Below, in pieces: positions 56,129 through 64,000 of a stretch of 64,000 nucleotides of DNA (the stretch's first letter is position 1; each line of letters opens with the position of its first letter). The notes under the pieces were generated by a model, which worked only from the letters and a program-made list of their open reading frames with translations, was not told the DNA's origin and did not search any database. The stretch spans positions 39,971-103,970 of the forward strand of contig CAAEAE010000065.1 of NCBI GenBank assembly GCA_900753715.1. Reading direction: 5' to 3'. The translations under genes and the position numbers were made by a program. Source of the stretch: an uncultured Roseburia sp. GTDB lineage: Bacteria; Bacillota_A; Clostridia; Lachnospirales; Lachnospiraceae.

Positions 56129-57217
56129 ATGGAACACTATAACCCGCTGCTCACAGAGCCAAGCAGCGACCACAAATTTATCACAATCGGCGAGATTATG
56201 CTGCGTCTGACACCACCAAGCTATGAGAAGATACGCATGGCGACCAGCTTTGAGGCAAGTTACGGGGGAAGTGAGGCGAACATTGCGCTTGCACTTGCCA
56301 ACCTCGGAGTGGACAGCACCTTTTTCAGCGTTGTGCCGAACAACAGCCTTGGAAAGAGCGCAATCCGTATGCTCCGCAGCAACGATGTACATTGTACTCC
56401 AATGATTTTAAGTACTCCGGAGGAGACACCGACCCATCGTCTGGGAAGCTATTATCTGGAAGCCGGATATGGAATCCGTCCGAGCAAGGTCATCTATGAC
56501 AGAAAAAACAGTGCATTTGCAGAGTATAACTACAAGAAAGTGGATATCAATGCCCTGTTGGACGGCTTTACCTGGCTGCATCTGAGCGGAATCACACCGG
56601 CGCTCTCAAAGAGCTGCAGAAAGCTGGTGTTAGACTGCTTAAAGGTTGCGAAGGAAAAGGGAATCATCGTAAGCTTTGACGGAAATTTCCGCAGCAAGCT
56701 CTGGAGCTGGGAGGAAGCAAGAGATTTCTGTACAGAGTGTCTTCCGTATGTGGACGTGCTTCTCGGAATTGAGCCGTATCATCTCTGGAAGGATGAGAAT
56801 GACCACAGCAAGGGAGATGTCAAGGACGGTATTCCGTTACAGCCGAGTTATGAGCAGGAAGATGAAGTGTTCCAGGCGTTTGTTGAACGCTATCCGAATT
56901 TAAAGTGTATCGCACGCCATGTGCGCTATGCACACAGCGGAAGCGAGAACAGCTTAAAGGCATATCTCTGGTATGAAAACCATACCTTTGAGAGCAAGCT
57001 GTTTACCTTTAATATTCTCGACCGTGTCGGCGGAGGAGATGCGTTTGCAAGTGGACTGATTTATGCGATGATGCACAATTACAAGCCGATGGATATGGTA
57101 AATTTCGCGGTTGCCAGCAGTGTGATTAAGCACACCATCCGTGGTGATGCCAATATTACGGACGATGTGGACAGCATCCGCAATCTGATGAATATGAACT
57201 ACGATATTAAGAGATAA
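56129..57217 (+). CDS. PfkB-family sugar kinase, KdgK-like
   Basis: 362 residues from ATG 56129 (AGGGAGG upstream). PfkB motifs: GEIMLRLTPP at the N-terminus, YGGSEANIALALANLG (substrate loop), SFDGNFRSKLW, and the ATP/anion hole with catalytic base D304 in DRVGGGDAFASGL. The GEIMLRL and FDGNFR pattern is that of 2-keto-3-deoxygluconate kinase, which makes KDPG from pectin/hexuronate breakdown. No aldolase or uronate gene is nearby, so the true substrate could differ. It has its own promoter and terminator. Confidence 0.82.
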   Translation: MEHYNPLLTEPSSDHKFITIGEIMLRLTPPSYEKIRMATSFEASYGGSEANIALALANLGVDSTFFSVVPNNSLGKSAIRMLRSNDVHCTPMILSTPEETPTHRLGSYYLEAGYGIRPSKVIYDRKNSAFAEYNYKKVDINALLDGFTWLHLSGITPALSKSCRKLVLDCLKVAKEKGIIVSFDGNFRSKLWSWEEARDFCTECLPYVDVLLGIEPYHLWKDENDHSKGDVKDGIPLQPSYEQEDEVFQAFVERYPNLKCIARHVRYAHSGSENSLKAYLWYENHTFESKLFTFNILDRVGGGDAFASGLIYAMMHNYKPMDMVNFAVASSVIKHTIRGDANITDDVDSIRNLMNMNYDIKR

Positions 57218-57225
57218 GAAAAAAG

Positions 57226-57265
57226 AAAACCTGTGCGAAACAGTTAGTTTTTGTGCAGGTTTTTT
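57226..57265 (+). terminator. Terminator after the PfkB kinase gene
   Basis: AAAACCTG pairs with CAGGTTTT, with additional partial pairing inside, and is followed by a T run. Confidence 0.8.
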
Positions 57266-57268
57266 AAT

Positions 57269-57401
57269 CTTATAGGAATTTCCACTGGAACTTCCTATAA
57301 GATAAAAGCAAGCAGGCTTGCTAATATGCGCAGCTCGCGGAGAAGAATTTATAGCTTTGCTATCCGCTCGCGCGCGAAAGTGTGCGACAGGCGCACACTT
57401 T
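57269..57401 (+). repeat. Composite palindromic intergenic element
   Basis: About 130 bases made of successive inverted repeats: CTTATAGGAA/TTCCTATAAG (57269-57301), AGCAAG/CTTGCT (57307-57322), a GC-rich segment with GCGGA and TCCGC arms (about 57337-57370), and AAAGTGTGCG/CGCACACTTT (57377-57401). It codes for nothing and differs in composition from its surroundings. The first palindrome resembles the one at 16511-16527 that ends the AEC relic. Probably a dispersed non-autonomous repeat; copies elsewhere cannot be checked here. Confidence 0.6.
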
Positions 57402-57434
57402 ATTTAATAATAGCTTTATTTGGAGGAAAAGGTT

Positions 57435-58394
57435 ATGAGAATGAACAGGAAGGTGAAAGAGAGATACGCAGGGCTGGCACGGTATCTTGGACTGCGTTTC
57501 GATGAAGAACACGGTGTCATTTATGGGGAAAGGGACGGTTATGCCTTTCGGATGCAGCCGTATCAGGTAAACGCAACAAACACAAATAACGATATGGTGG
57601 CAGTGTCCGTCGGCATAAACAATGATGGCACAAAGATTGCCTTAGATGACAGCAAGCCGTTGAAGAAGGAGCACAAGCAGATATTTGGCATCATACAGGA
57701 GAAGAATACGATAACGATGATTCTGAAAAGATGCACGAATCAGGAGAAGCTTCAGAACAATATGCAGGAGTGCCTTCCGGCATTTCTGGCATTTTTAAAG
57801 AGCAAAGGGCTTGTAAACGGCTGTGAGCTCTGCGGAGAGGCAAAGAGTACGGAATGCTGTTATTTTACGGAAAGTGTAAAGTATCTCTGCGAGGATTGTT
57901 ATGCATCCGTAAGTCAGAGAACAGAGGAATTGATGAACGGGACAAAGAAAAAAGAGAACATCATAGCAGGGATTGTGGGTGCACTGTTAGGTTCTCTGCT
58001 TGGTGTAGTTTCGATTATCTTATTAAGCCAGCTCGGCTATGTAGCGGCAGTGTCCGGTGTCATCATGGCAGTGTGTACTCTCAGTGGCTATGAGATATTA
58101 GGAGGCAAACTCACGAAGCGTGGCATCGTGATTAGTGCGGTTATCATGATTGTAATGGCTTATGTAGGAGACCGCCTGGACTGGGCAATTATGATTGCAA
58201 GACAGTTTGATACGGATATTTTCTACAGCTATCGCCTGGTTCCGGTTTTCCTGGCAGAAGAGGCAATTGACATCACAAACTATATTGCAAATCTTGTGTT
58301 AGTATATGTGTTTCTGTTAGTCGGAGCGGTTCCAACCGTACGAAATGCAATGCGCAAGGAAGAAGTTGCGGGAAAAGTCGGAAAATTACATTAG
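57435..58394 (+). CDS. Unknown membrane protein with a zinc-ribbon-like cysteine cluster
   Basis: 319 residues from ATG 57435, set by TTTGGAGGAAAAGG; a TTG five codons earlier is less likely. Residues 1-130 form a soluble alpha/beta region. Then come paired cysteines (CELC, CC, CEDC; about 136-164) that could bind zinc. Four to five membrane helices follow (about 181-315). No family recognised. It stands alone after the composite repeat. Its terminator overlaps the end of the converging gene. Confidence 0.65.
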   Translation: MRMNRKVKERYAGLARYLGLRFDEEHGVIYGERDGYAFRMQPYQVNATNTNNDMVAVSVGINNDGTKIALDDSKPLKKEHKQIFGIIQEKNTITMILKRCTNQEKLQNNMQECLPAFLAFLKSKGLVNGCELCGEAKSTECCYFTESVKYLCEDCYASVSQRTEELMNGTKKKENIIAGIVGALLGSLLGVVSIILLSQLGYVAAVSGVIMAVCTLSGYEILGGKLTKRGIVISAVIMIVMAYVGDRLDWAIMIARQFDTDIFYSYRLVPVFLAEEAIDITNYIANLVLVYVFLLVGAVPTVRNAMRKEEVAGKVGKLH

Positions 58395-58407
58395 AAGATT
58401 CTAAGAG

Positions 58408-58430
58408 AAGAGGACTCTAAGAGTCCTTTT
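58408..58430 (+). terminator. Terminator overlapping the stop codon of the converging gene
   Basis: AGGACTC-TAA-GAGTCCT (58411-58427) plus flanking A/T pairs, followed by T residues. The loop contains the minus-strand stop codon of the next gene. Confidence 0.8.
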
Positions 58431-58965
58431 CCTCTGCCTCTTTTTTGGTATTCGGAAGTGCCTGATATCCATCGGATTTCTGAAATTCTTTGTAGGCATC
58501 CTGATAGGCGGCAATGACAAATTCCTTTGCAGGGTCCTTGTCGGATACCAAAGAGAGCGTCTGGGAGTAGACATCTGCGGCTTCCTCCTTGGAGGAGCAC
58601 TGCTTTAAGCGTGCGGTTAAAGAGTCACGCATGGTCTGGACGCGTGCCACCTGCTGATATAATTCCGGTGCCTCCGCCTGCAAAAAACGCATTTCTTCGG
58701 GGGTTAAGCGCTTCCCGGATTTTAATTTTGCCATAATCTTTTCGAGGTAATTTGATTTTTCTTCCTCGGTCATGCCGCAGGCAGGGCTTAAAAGCTCTGA
58801 AATATTCTGGGTGATGGAAAAGGTATCGCGTGAGGAAAGGCGTGTTTCACTATCGCTTCCAACGCTGGAACGGCTTAGATTGCGGAGGGCGCGCTCCGTG
58901 GCGGTTGGAGTTCCCTTTTGTGATTGAAGCATTTTTCGGATTCCGGAAAAGTCAAAAGTCTGCAT
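58417..58965 (-). CDS. Unknown cytoplasmic protein
   Basis: 182 residues on the minus strand. No signal or membrane helix. The N-terminus is Ser/Thr/Arg-rich (residues 1-60), then a helical region includes MTEEEKSNYLEKIMAKLKSGKRLTPEE-type charged heptads and a C-terminal tail KEAEEKDS. Family not recognised. GGGGAGA lies upstream of the ATG at 58965. Its last codons form one arm of the shared terminator. Divergent from the LacI-regulated lipoprotein gene. Confidence 0.6.
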   Translation of the reverse strand: MQTFDFSGIRKMLQSQKGTPTATERALRNLSRSSVGSDSETRLSSRDTFSITQNISELLSPACGMTEEEKSNYLEKIMAKLKSGKRLTPEEMRFLQAEAPELYQQVARVQTMRDSLTARLKQCSSKEEAADVYSQTLSLVSDKDPAKEFVIAAYQDAYKEFQKSDGYQALPNTKKEAEEKDS

Positions 58966-59053
58966 AAAAATCTCCCCTTTATAGAAATTGAATTTATCTG
59001 ATAGTTATATCGGTTGAACAGTTTTATTATTGAAGAGAGTTAAAAAAATCACA

Positions 59054-59082
59054 TTGACAGATGCATGCGGAAATGCTATATT
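59054..59082 (+). promoter_or_regulatory. Near-consensus promoter of the starch-binding lipoprotein gene
   Basis: TTGACA (59054-59059), a 17-base spacer and TATATT (59077-59082). Transcription should start near 59089, inside the first LacI-type operator. A stem TACCCCAT/ATGGGGTT (about 59121-59152) lies in the leader. Confidence 0.85.
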
Positions 59083-59086
59083 AAAA

Positions 59087-59108
59087 ACAGGTTAAACGGT
59101 TAAACAAA
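59087..59108 (+). promoter_or_regulatory. LacI-family operator 1
   Basis: GTTAAACGGTTAAACAAA centred on CG at 59097-59098. Its right half matches operator 2. It overlaps the predicted transcription start, so a bound repressor would block initiation. Confidence 0.6.
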
Positions 59109-59165
59109 CCACAGAAGAAATACCCCATTTGGAGCGTAAAATCCGATGGGGTTCCCTTATAACCA

Positions 59166-59187
59166 TTTGCTTAACCGTTTAAGCAAA
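59166..59187 (+). promoter_or_regulatory. LacI-family operator 2
   Basis: TTTGCTTAAC-CG-TTTAAGCAAA: a 22-bp palindrome with a central CG and one mismatched pair, typical of LacI-type sites. It lies about 69 bases downstream of operator 1, allowing looping. Confidence 0.75.
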
Positions 59188-59246
59188 GGCGCGGCACGGA
59201 AAACGCCTAAAAAATAATAGAATATCCGTGCAGAAAGCAGGAGAAC

Positions 59247-60446
59247 ATGAGGAGAAGAAGTAAAACAAATGTATGGGCAACAATGGCACTGACCGCAGGC
59301 ATATTATTTGCAGCTGGATGCGGCAATGAGAACGTGACAAGCGAGAATGCAGGCACGCAGACACAAGGGGAAGTGGAAACGCAGGCGAAACAGGCAGAGA
59401 GCGAACAGACACAGGAAAAAGAAACCGTACATACCGTCACTTTTTATGATTCAGATGGAACGACAGTACTTTCCACGGAGGAAGTGGCAGACGGAGAGAC
59501 GGTGACGGAGAGTACGCCGGAAAAGGATGGCTATACGTTTGCCGGCTGGTATGCAACGCCGAACATGAGCCACCGCTTTGATTTTACAGCGGGAATTACA
59601 GAGGATACCTCAGTATTTGCGGGCTTTGTGTCACAGGTGGAGGATACGAGAAGCTTTGCCATTGTCGGAAGCGGCAGCAGTCCGGTACTGATGGAATCCA
59701 ACTGGGGAAAAGTAATAGGCGATGCACAGACGATGACAAAAGAGGACAGCGCAGATGCCAATATCTACACGATTACGCTGGATTTAGAGTCCGGGGATGA
59801 ATTTCAGTTTGCGATTAACAGCTCCTGGAACTGTCAGAGGGGGTATGGCTATCTTGACACCATAAGCTATGACGGAACGGACTATTTTGCAAACTCCGGC
59901 GGTCTTGGAGATACCAGCACGAAGCGCTCTAATATCAAATGTGCGGTGTCCGGAAATTACACATTTTATCTGACGACTTATCCGGGGGAGGATGCTTACG
60001 AGACAGACAACGCAAATTACTCGGAGGAGAACAAAGAAGCATTTAATATCAATGCCTATGATTCTATCAGCTGGACTTATAACGGAGAGAGCACTGCATC
60101 AGACCAGGAAAAACAGGTGGATTATTACATCAAGGGAGCACAGATTACTGGATGGGAGGATATATATTCAGACGAAACGAAGTTTGTGGAAAATGACGGA
60201 ATCTATACGCTGACAGTGGAACTGACCGAGGGGGATGAGTTCATGTTTACTTCCATGGTAACTGTGGGAGATACGAGCAGTGTAGGAACGGAATATATCC
60301 GCTACACAAACATAGCCGAGGATGACAGCGAAAGTCTTTCTTTTGTCACCGGAACGGACAGTGCCAATCTTGTGGCAGGACAGACCGGAAGCTATACGTT
60401 TACCTATGATCCGGCAACCCAGGTGCTTACGGTAGACTGCAAGTAG
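59247..60446 (+). CDS. Lipoprotein with InlB-type repeat and starch-binding-like beta domains
   Basis: 399 residues. Lipoprotein signal with lipobox FAAGC, then a Gln/Glu/Thr linker. One Listeria-Bacteroides (InlB B-type) repeat (about 66-130; [25 protein letters not shown]). Then two beta domains (about 130-280 and 290-399), rich in Trp/Tyr, of the F-x-I-x-G-S and W-N form typical of starch-binding modules. No enzyme motif. Probably captures maltodextrins at the cell surface for the downstream GH13 and ABC system. It has a clear promoter and two LacI-type operators. The last 20 bases overlap the converging repressor gene. Confidence 0.75.
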   Translation: MRRRSKTNVWATMALTAGILFAAGCGNENVTSENAGTQTQGEVETQAKQAESEQTQEKETVHTVTFYDSDGTTVLSTEEVADGETVTESTPEKDGYTFAGWYATPNMSHRFDFTAGITEDTSVFAGFVSQVEDTRSFAIVGSGSSPVLMESNWGKVIGDAQTMTKEDSADANIYTITLDLESGDEFQFAINSSWNCQRGYGYLDTISYDGTDYFANSGGLGDTSTKRSNIKCAVSGNYTFYLTTYPGEDAYETDNANYSEENKEAFNINAYDSISWTYNGESTASDQEKQVDYYIKGAQITGWEDIYSDETKFVENDGIYTLTVELTEGDEFMFTSMVTVGDTSSVGTEYIRYTNIAEDDSESLSFVTGTDSANLVAGQTGSYTFTYDPATQVLTVDCK

Positions 60447-61251
60447 CCGCCGGTTTAACGACAATGTCATGCTGTTCAATCGGTGTACGTAAAACAGCGT
60501 TTTCGATACACGTAAGCAGGGTGTCAAAGCAGTCTACGGTAGCGGTCGGGACATAGAAAACATGGGCATCATCCGGTAAAAGGGATGCGAGCGTATGTTC
60601 TGTCACGAGTACATTTCTGCCGGAGAAAGCGGTAAGCTCCGTGAAATCATGAATGTAGACAATATCGGAAAAGAGGGTGGAAAGATAGTCACGCTGCTTC
60701 CCGTTTGGTGTTTCCAAAAGGAGCAGTGTGTAGGCTTTCCCTGCAAAATGGTGGTCTGCCTCTGATGCAAGGCTCTTATAATCACAGTTAATCTGGAAAA
60801 ACAGCGGGTCATCAATCCGGCAGTTTAATGCCAGAAGCGGGACGAAGTTGTTGTCTCCGACCTGATGGAAAAATTCCGACGGGACATCGTAGCAGACGAT
60901 GGCATCCCCGGAGTCAAACTTATCGGTGTCCTGATTGCTTAAATAGACCAGATTGTAGTCTTTTTTGTGCAGGAAAGAGGAGAAAAGCTGTAAAACATGA
61001 AGCTGCTCTGCATTTTTTAACAGAGAGATATCCGGGGTCAGATAAAGCGCGATGGTGCGGCTTCTGTTCGTGGCAAGTGCCTGTGCGGACTGGTTTGGCG
61101 TGTAATCTAAAAGATTGATGACCTGGAGCACCTTTTTTCGTGTTTTTTCGCTGATGCGCTTATCCGTGCGCTCATTGATGACATAAGAAACGGTGGCAAC
61201 CGATACGCCGGCCTCCCTTGCAACATCCCGGATTGTTATTTTTTGTCTCAT
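60427..61251 (-). CDS. LacI-family repressor, short form
   Basis: 274 residues, against about 330-340 for typical LacI members. DNA-binding domain 1-57 intact: [22 protein letters not shown], then the hinge [12 protein letters not shown]. The effector domain is shortened and divergent in the middle, ending [20 protein letters not shown] precedes the ATG on this strand. Likely acts at the two operators at 59087-59187, controlling the alpha-glucan genes on both sides. The stop lies within the coding end of the converging lipoprotein. Effector inferred to be a maltodextrin; not shown. Confidence 0.85.
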   Translation of the reverse strand: MRQKITIRDVAREAGVSVATVSYVINERTDKRISEKTRKKVLQVINLLDYTPNQSAQALATNRSRTIALYLTPDISLLKNAEQLHVLQLFSSFLHKKDYNLVYLSNQDTDKFDSGDAIVCYDVPSEFFHQVGDNNFVPLLALNCRIDDPLFFQINCDYKSLASEADHHFAGKAYTLLLLETPNGKQRDYLSTLFSDIVYIHDFTELTAFSGRNVLVTEHTLASLLPDDAHVFYVPTATVDCFDTLLTCIENAVLRTPIEQHDIVVKPAATCSLP

Positions 61252-61334
61252 GACAGTTCCCCTTTCCGAAAACAGTATGCCTTTGTTATAAAGAATTTTG
61301 AATGGTTTGTCAACTTAAAAAGGAAGAAAATATT

Positions 61335-63053
61335 ATGAATGAATATGCAATTTTACATACGCCGGATTCGAGATACTGTTTCGCAACCGATGTGCGGGAG
61401 CTTGTCATAAGACTCCGGATGGCAAAAGAGGATGCGGCGGCGAAGGTCACGTTAATCTGTGCCTGTAAATATGATTTCACATTTGACAGGAGAGAGATTC
61501 CGCTTACAATCTGTTACAGCGACAGGCTTTATAATTATTACGAGAAAAAGCTGACACTTACGGATGTCCGGTTTGCCTATCTCTTTCAGATTGAGGAGAA
61601 TGGAAAAATCTGGTACTATAGCGAGGACGGCGTAACAGAAACGTATTGTTTTGAGGAAGGGTTTTATAATTTTTTCCAGATGCCGTACATCAATGAAAAT
61701 GACTGCATGAAAACCGTGGAATGGATGAAGGATGCGGTATTTTATCAGATTTTTATCGACCGTTTTTTTATGGGGGATAAGGAGAAGGATAAAAGCTATA
61801 TTAACTTAAAGTGGGGGGAACTGCCGAATCCGAAAAGTTTTGCAGGCGGGGATTTAAAGGGCATTATAGAAAAACTTCCCTACATCAAGGCACTTGGAAT
61901 CGGAGCCATTTATCTGACACCGGTGTTCCGTTCCGTCTCCAATCATAAATATGACACGATTTCCTACCGGGAAGTCGACCCGCAGTTTGGAAGCACGCAG
62001 GACTTAAAGGAGCTTGTAAAAAAAGCGCATGAGCTGGGAATCCGGGTCGTGCTGGATGCAGTATTTAATCATTGCAGCATGGAGATGGAGCAGTTTGCAG
62101 ATGTGAGAAAGCGGGGGCGTAAGTCGCCTTATTATGACTGGTTTTTAATCCGCGGCGATGTTCCGGTGCCGGAGGAACGAAACTACGAATGTTTCGCAGC
62201 GTGCGAATATATGCCCAAATTAAATACGGCGAACAAAAAGGTGCAGGAGTTTTTAATTGATATTGCGCTCTACTGGATACGGGAGGCAGATATTGACGGA
62301 TGGCGGTTAGACGTTTCGGATGAAGTGTCCCATGGCTTCTGGCGCAGATTTCGGGAAGCCATTAAGGAAGAGAAGGAAGACTGCGTGATTATCGGGGAAA
62401 ACTGGCATGACGCCTATCCGTATTTAAGAGGTGATGAATACGACAGCATCATGAATTATGCGTTTACCAAGGCGTGCCTTGATTATTTTGCAAGGGGAAC
62501 CTTTGATGCGGCAGCTATGGCGGCGAAGTTAAACAGTAATCTGATGCGCAATCTTGAACAGGTAAACCGGATGATGTTAAATCTTCTCGACTCGCATGAC
62601 ACGCACCGTTTTTATACGGAGCTAAAGAAAAATAAGGACAGACTTCTTGCCGCGGTGGCACTTGAAATGGTATTTTTGGGCGCACCCTGTCTCTATTACG
62701 GAACGGAAATCTGTATGGAGGGCGGCTATGACCCGGATTCAAGAAGATGCTTTAACTGGAACGAGGACGAGTGGGAACAACAGGTATTAGAGCAGATAAA
62801 GGGGCTTATCGCATTACACCATAATCCGGCGATACGGGATGGGGTCATTGCAGTTTATGAGGAAAGCGGAATGCTTGTGACGGAGCGCACGGTGGACGGA
62901 CAGAGGATAACGCTTTACATCAATCTGACCGGGGAGAGTAAAAGTGTGCGGGAAGAAAACAGAACACTTTTGATGGCAAACCGCAGGGAGAATGCGGGAA
63001 GGTTACAGACAGATGGCTATGCAATTTATCAGAATGGACAGGAGGAGCAGTAA
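61335..63053 (+). CDS. GH13 neopullulanase/cyclomaltodextrinase-like enzyme (second copy)
   Basis: 572 residues from ATG 61335; an earlier in-frame start overlaps no site. Cytoplasmic. CBM34-like N-terminal domain (1-125), then the barrel starting WMKDAVFYQIFIDRFFMGD. Catalytic D326 in GWRLDVSDEVS, E355 in IIGENWHD and D422 in LLDSHDTHRF. Paralogue of the enzyme at 52239. It is followed after two bases by a sugar-binding lipoprotein gene, so an alpha-glucan import/degradation operon is likely. Divergent from the LacI gene, sharing an 83-base promoter region. Confidence 0.92.
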   Translation: MNEYAILHTPDSRYCFATDVRELVIRLRMAKEDAAAKVTLICACKYDFTFDRREIPLTICYSDRLYNYYEKKLTLTDVRFAYLFQIEENGKIWYYSEDGVTETYCFEEGFYNFFQMPYINENDCMKTVEWMKDAVFYQIFIDRFFMGDKEKDKSYINLKWGELPNPKSFAGGDLKGIIEKLPYIKALGIGAIYLTPVFRSVSNHKYDTISYREVDPQFGSTQDLKELVKKAHELGIRVVLDAVFNHCSMEMEQFADVRKRGRKSPYYDWFLIRGDVPVPEERNYECFAACEYMPKLNTANKKVQEFLIDIALYWIREADIDGWRLDVSDEVSHGFWRRFREAIKEEKEDCVIIGENWHDAYPYLRGDEYDSIMNYAFTKACLDYFARGTFDAAAMAAKLNSNLMRNLEQVNRMMLNLLDSHDTHRFYTELKKNKDRLLAAVALEMVFLGAPCLYYGTEICMEGGYDPDSRRCFNWNEDEWEQQVLEQIKGLIALHHNPAIRDGVIAVYEESGMLVTERTVDGQRITLYINLTGESKSVREENRTLLMANRRENAGRLQTDGYAIYQNGQEEQ

Positions 63054-63055
63054 AA

Positions 63056-63467
63056 ATGGGGAAAAGAAAGGCAAAACGGGCGTGTGCAGCAGTGCTTGGA
63101 ATGACATTGCTTTTTACAGGTGTGGCAGGCTGTAAGCAGACAGACGGGGAAACACAGACGTCAGGAGATGTCCAAAAAACAGGGGGAAGCGGCAGCAGCG
63201 TTTTTGACGGAACACTAGAGGAAAATGTGACCATCCGGGTGCTTGAAAACGATACCGCCATCTCCAAGGGTTATTTAAAAAATCTGATTGAGGCATTTAA
63301 CGAAGCCTATGCGGACTATGGAATCGTTGCGGTCGATGCCAATATGGACCAGTACTTAGACCTCGCCAATGACGGCCCTTATGGCTATGGCCCGGATGTG
63401 CTCTATCAGGCAAATGATGTTATCATGCAATACGTAGAGGGAAAACATATTTATCCGCTTCCGGTGA
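63056..63467 (+). pseudogene. Maltodextrin-type ABC binding lipoprotein, disrupted by a mobile element
   Basis: Signal peptide with lipobox VAGC, linker, then the N-terminus of a cluster-1 sugar-binding protein (VTIRVLENDTAISKGYLK, GPDVLYQANDVIMQY, GKHIYPLPV). After about codon 137 the sequence leaves the family and enters a mobile element; the frame runs on through 30 unrelated residues to 63559. A complete protein would be about 420 residues. The gene follows the GH13 gene by two bases. The right-hand remainder must lie beyond the window. Confidence 0.8.
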
Positions 63468-63470
63468 TAT

Positions 63471-64000
<530 letters not shown>

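Noticed and set aside
56129..57217. Fructokinase or ribokinase identity for the PfkB protein
   Set aside because: The GEIMLRL start and SFDGNFR motif fit KdgK-type kinases better, although the substrate remains uncertain.
60427..60446. Truncation of the LacI gene by recombination at its 3' end
   Set aside because: The C-terminal residues still resemble a normal LacI ending and the overlap is only 20 bases, so an internally shortened but complete protein is more likely.

Overview
The window looks like a chromosomal segment of a low-to-mid GC, spore-forming gut Firmicute of the Lachnospiraceae type (Roseburia/Agathobacter/Blautia neighbourhood). This is inferred from strong AGGAGG-type ribosome sites, [FeFe]-hydrogenase maturases, a cortex delta-lactam enzyme, many cytoplasmic glycosidases next to CUT1 ABC transporters, and surface proteins anchored by a C-terminal membrane helix with a basic tail. 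No rRNA, tRNA or CRISPR array was seen.

Region 1 (1-7.4 kb) is housekeeping: the end of murE, dapA, lepA, hemW, a single protein joining a CwlD-type amidase to a PdaA-type deacetylase, and a chemotaxis-type receptor without a sensor domain. Region 2 (7.6-13.1 kb) is one 1808-residue surface GH43 arabinanase-like protein with tandem LamG-like modules and a Ser/Asp/Glu/Thr linker. Region 3 (13.1-24.3 kb) holds a structured leader ending in a perfect terminator, the TM1266-like/hydE/hydG operon, the metNIQ methionine transporter flanked by two gene relics (an AEC carrier and a GlcD-like oxidase), an aminotransferase, a DUF815 ATPase, a membrane-anchored GNAT protein, a tiny membrane peptide, an HTH protein and a Ham1-like pyrophosphatase. 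Region 4 (24.3-31.1 kb) has an AT-rich island (GH2 glycosidase and an orphan Phd-like antitoxin), a zincin-like protein, exonuclease III, a VanZ-like protein and a corrinoid-enzyme activase homologue.

Region 5 (31.2-57.2 kb) is a large glycan-use locus. It contains a GH29 fucosidase, a YesM-type sensor kinase, a surface-anchored candidate glycan-binding protein, two CUT1 permeases, a solute-binding protein broken by an in-frame amber codon, YesL, a GH5 lipoprotein, a YesN-type response regulator on the opposite strand, a GH31 alpha-xylosidase, GH3, an SGNH/SASA esterase, GH13, GH42 and a KDG-kinase-like PfkB protein. Fucosidase, beta-galactosidase, alpha-xylosidase, beta-glucosidase and endo-glucanase together fit stepwise breakdown of fucogalacto-xyloglucan: GH5 would cut outside, ABC import would follow, and exo-enzymes would trim inside.

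Region 6 (57.2-64 kb) has a composite palindromic intergenic repeat, two unknown proteins, and an alpha-glucan cluster. That cluster is a starch-binding-like lipoprotein under a clear promoter with two LacI-type operators, a short LacI-family repressor, a second GH13 and a maltodextrin-type binding protein. The last gene is cut after about 137 codons by a mobile element whose left end carries a long hairpin and a large serine recombinase running off the window.
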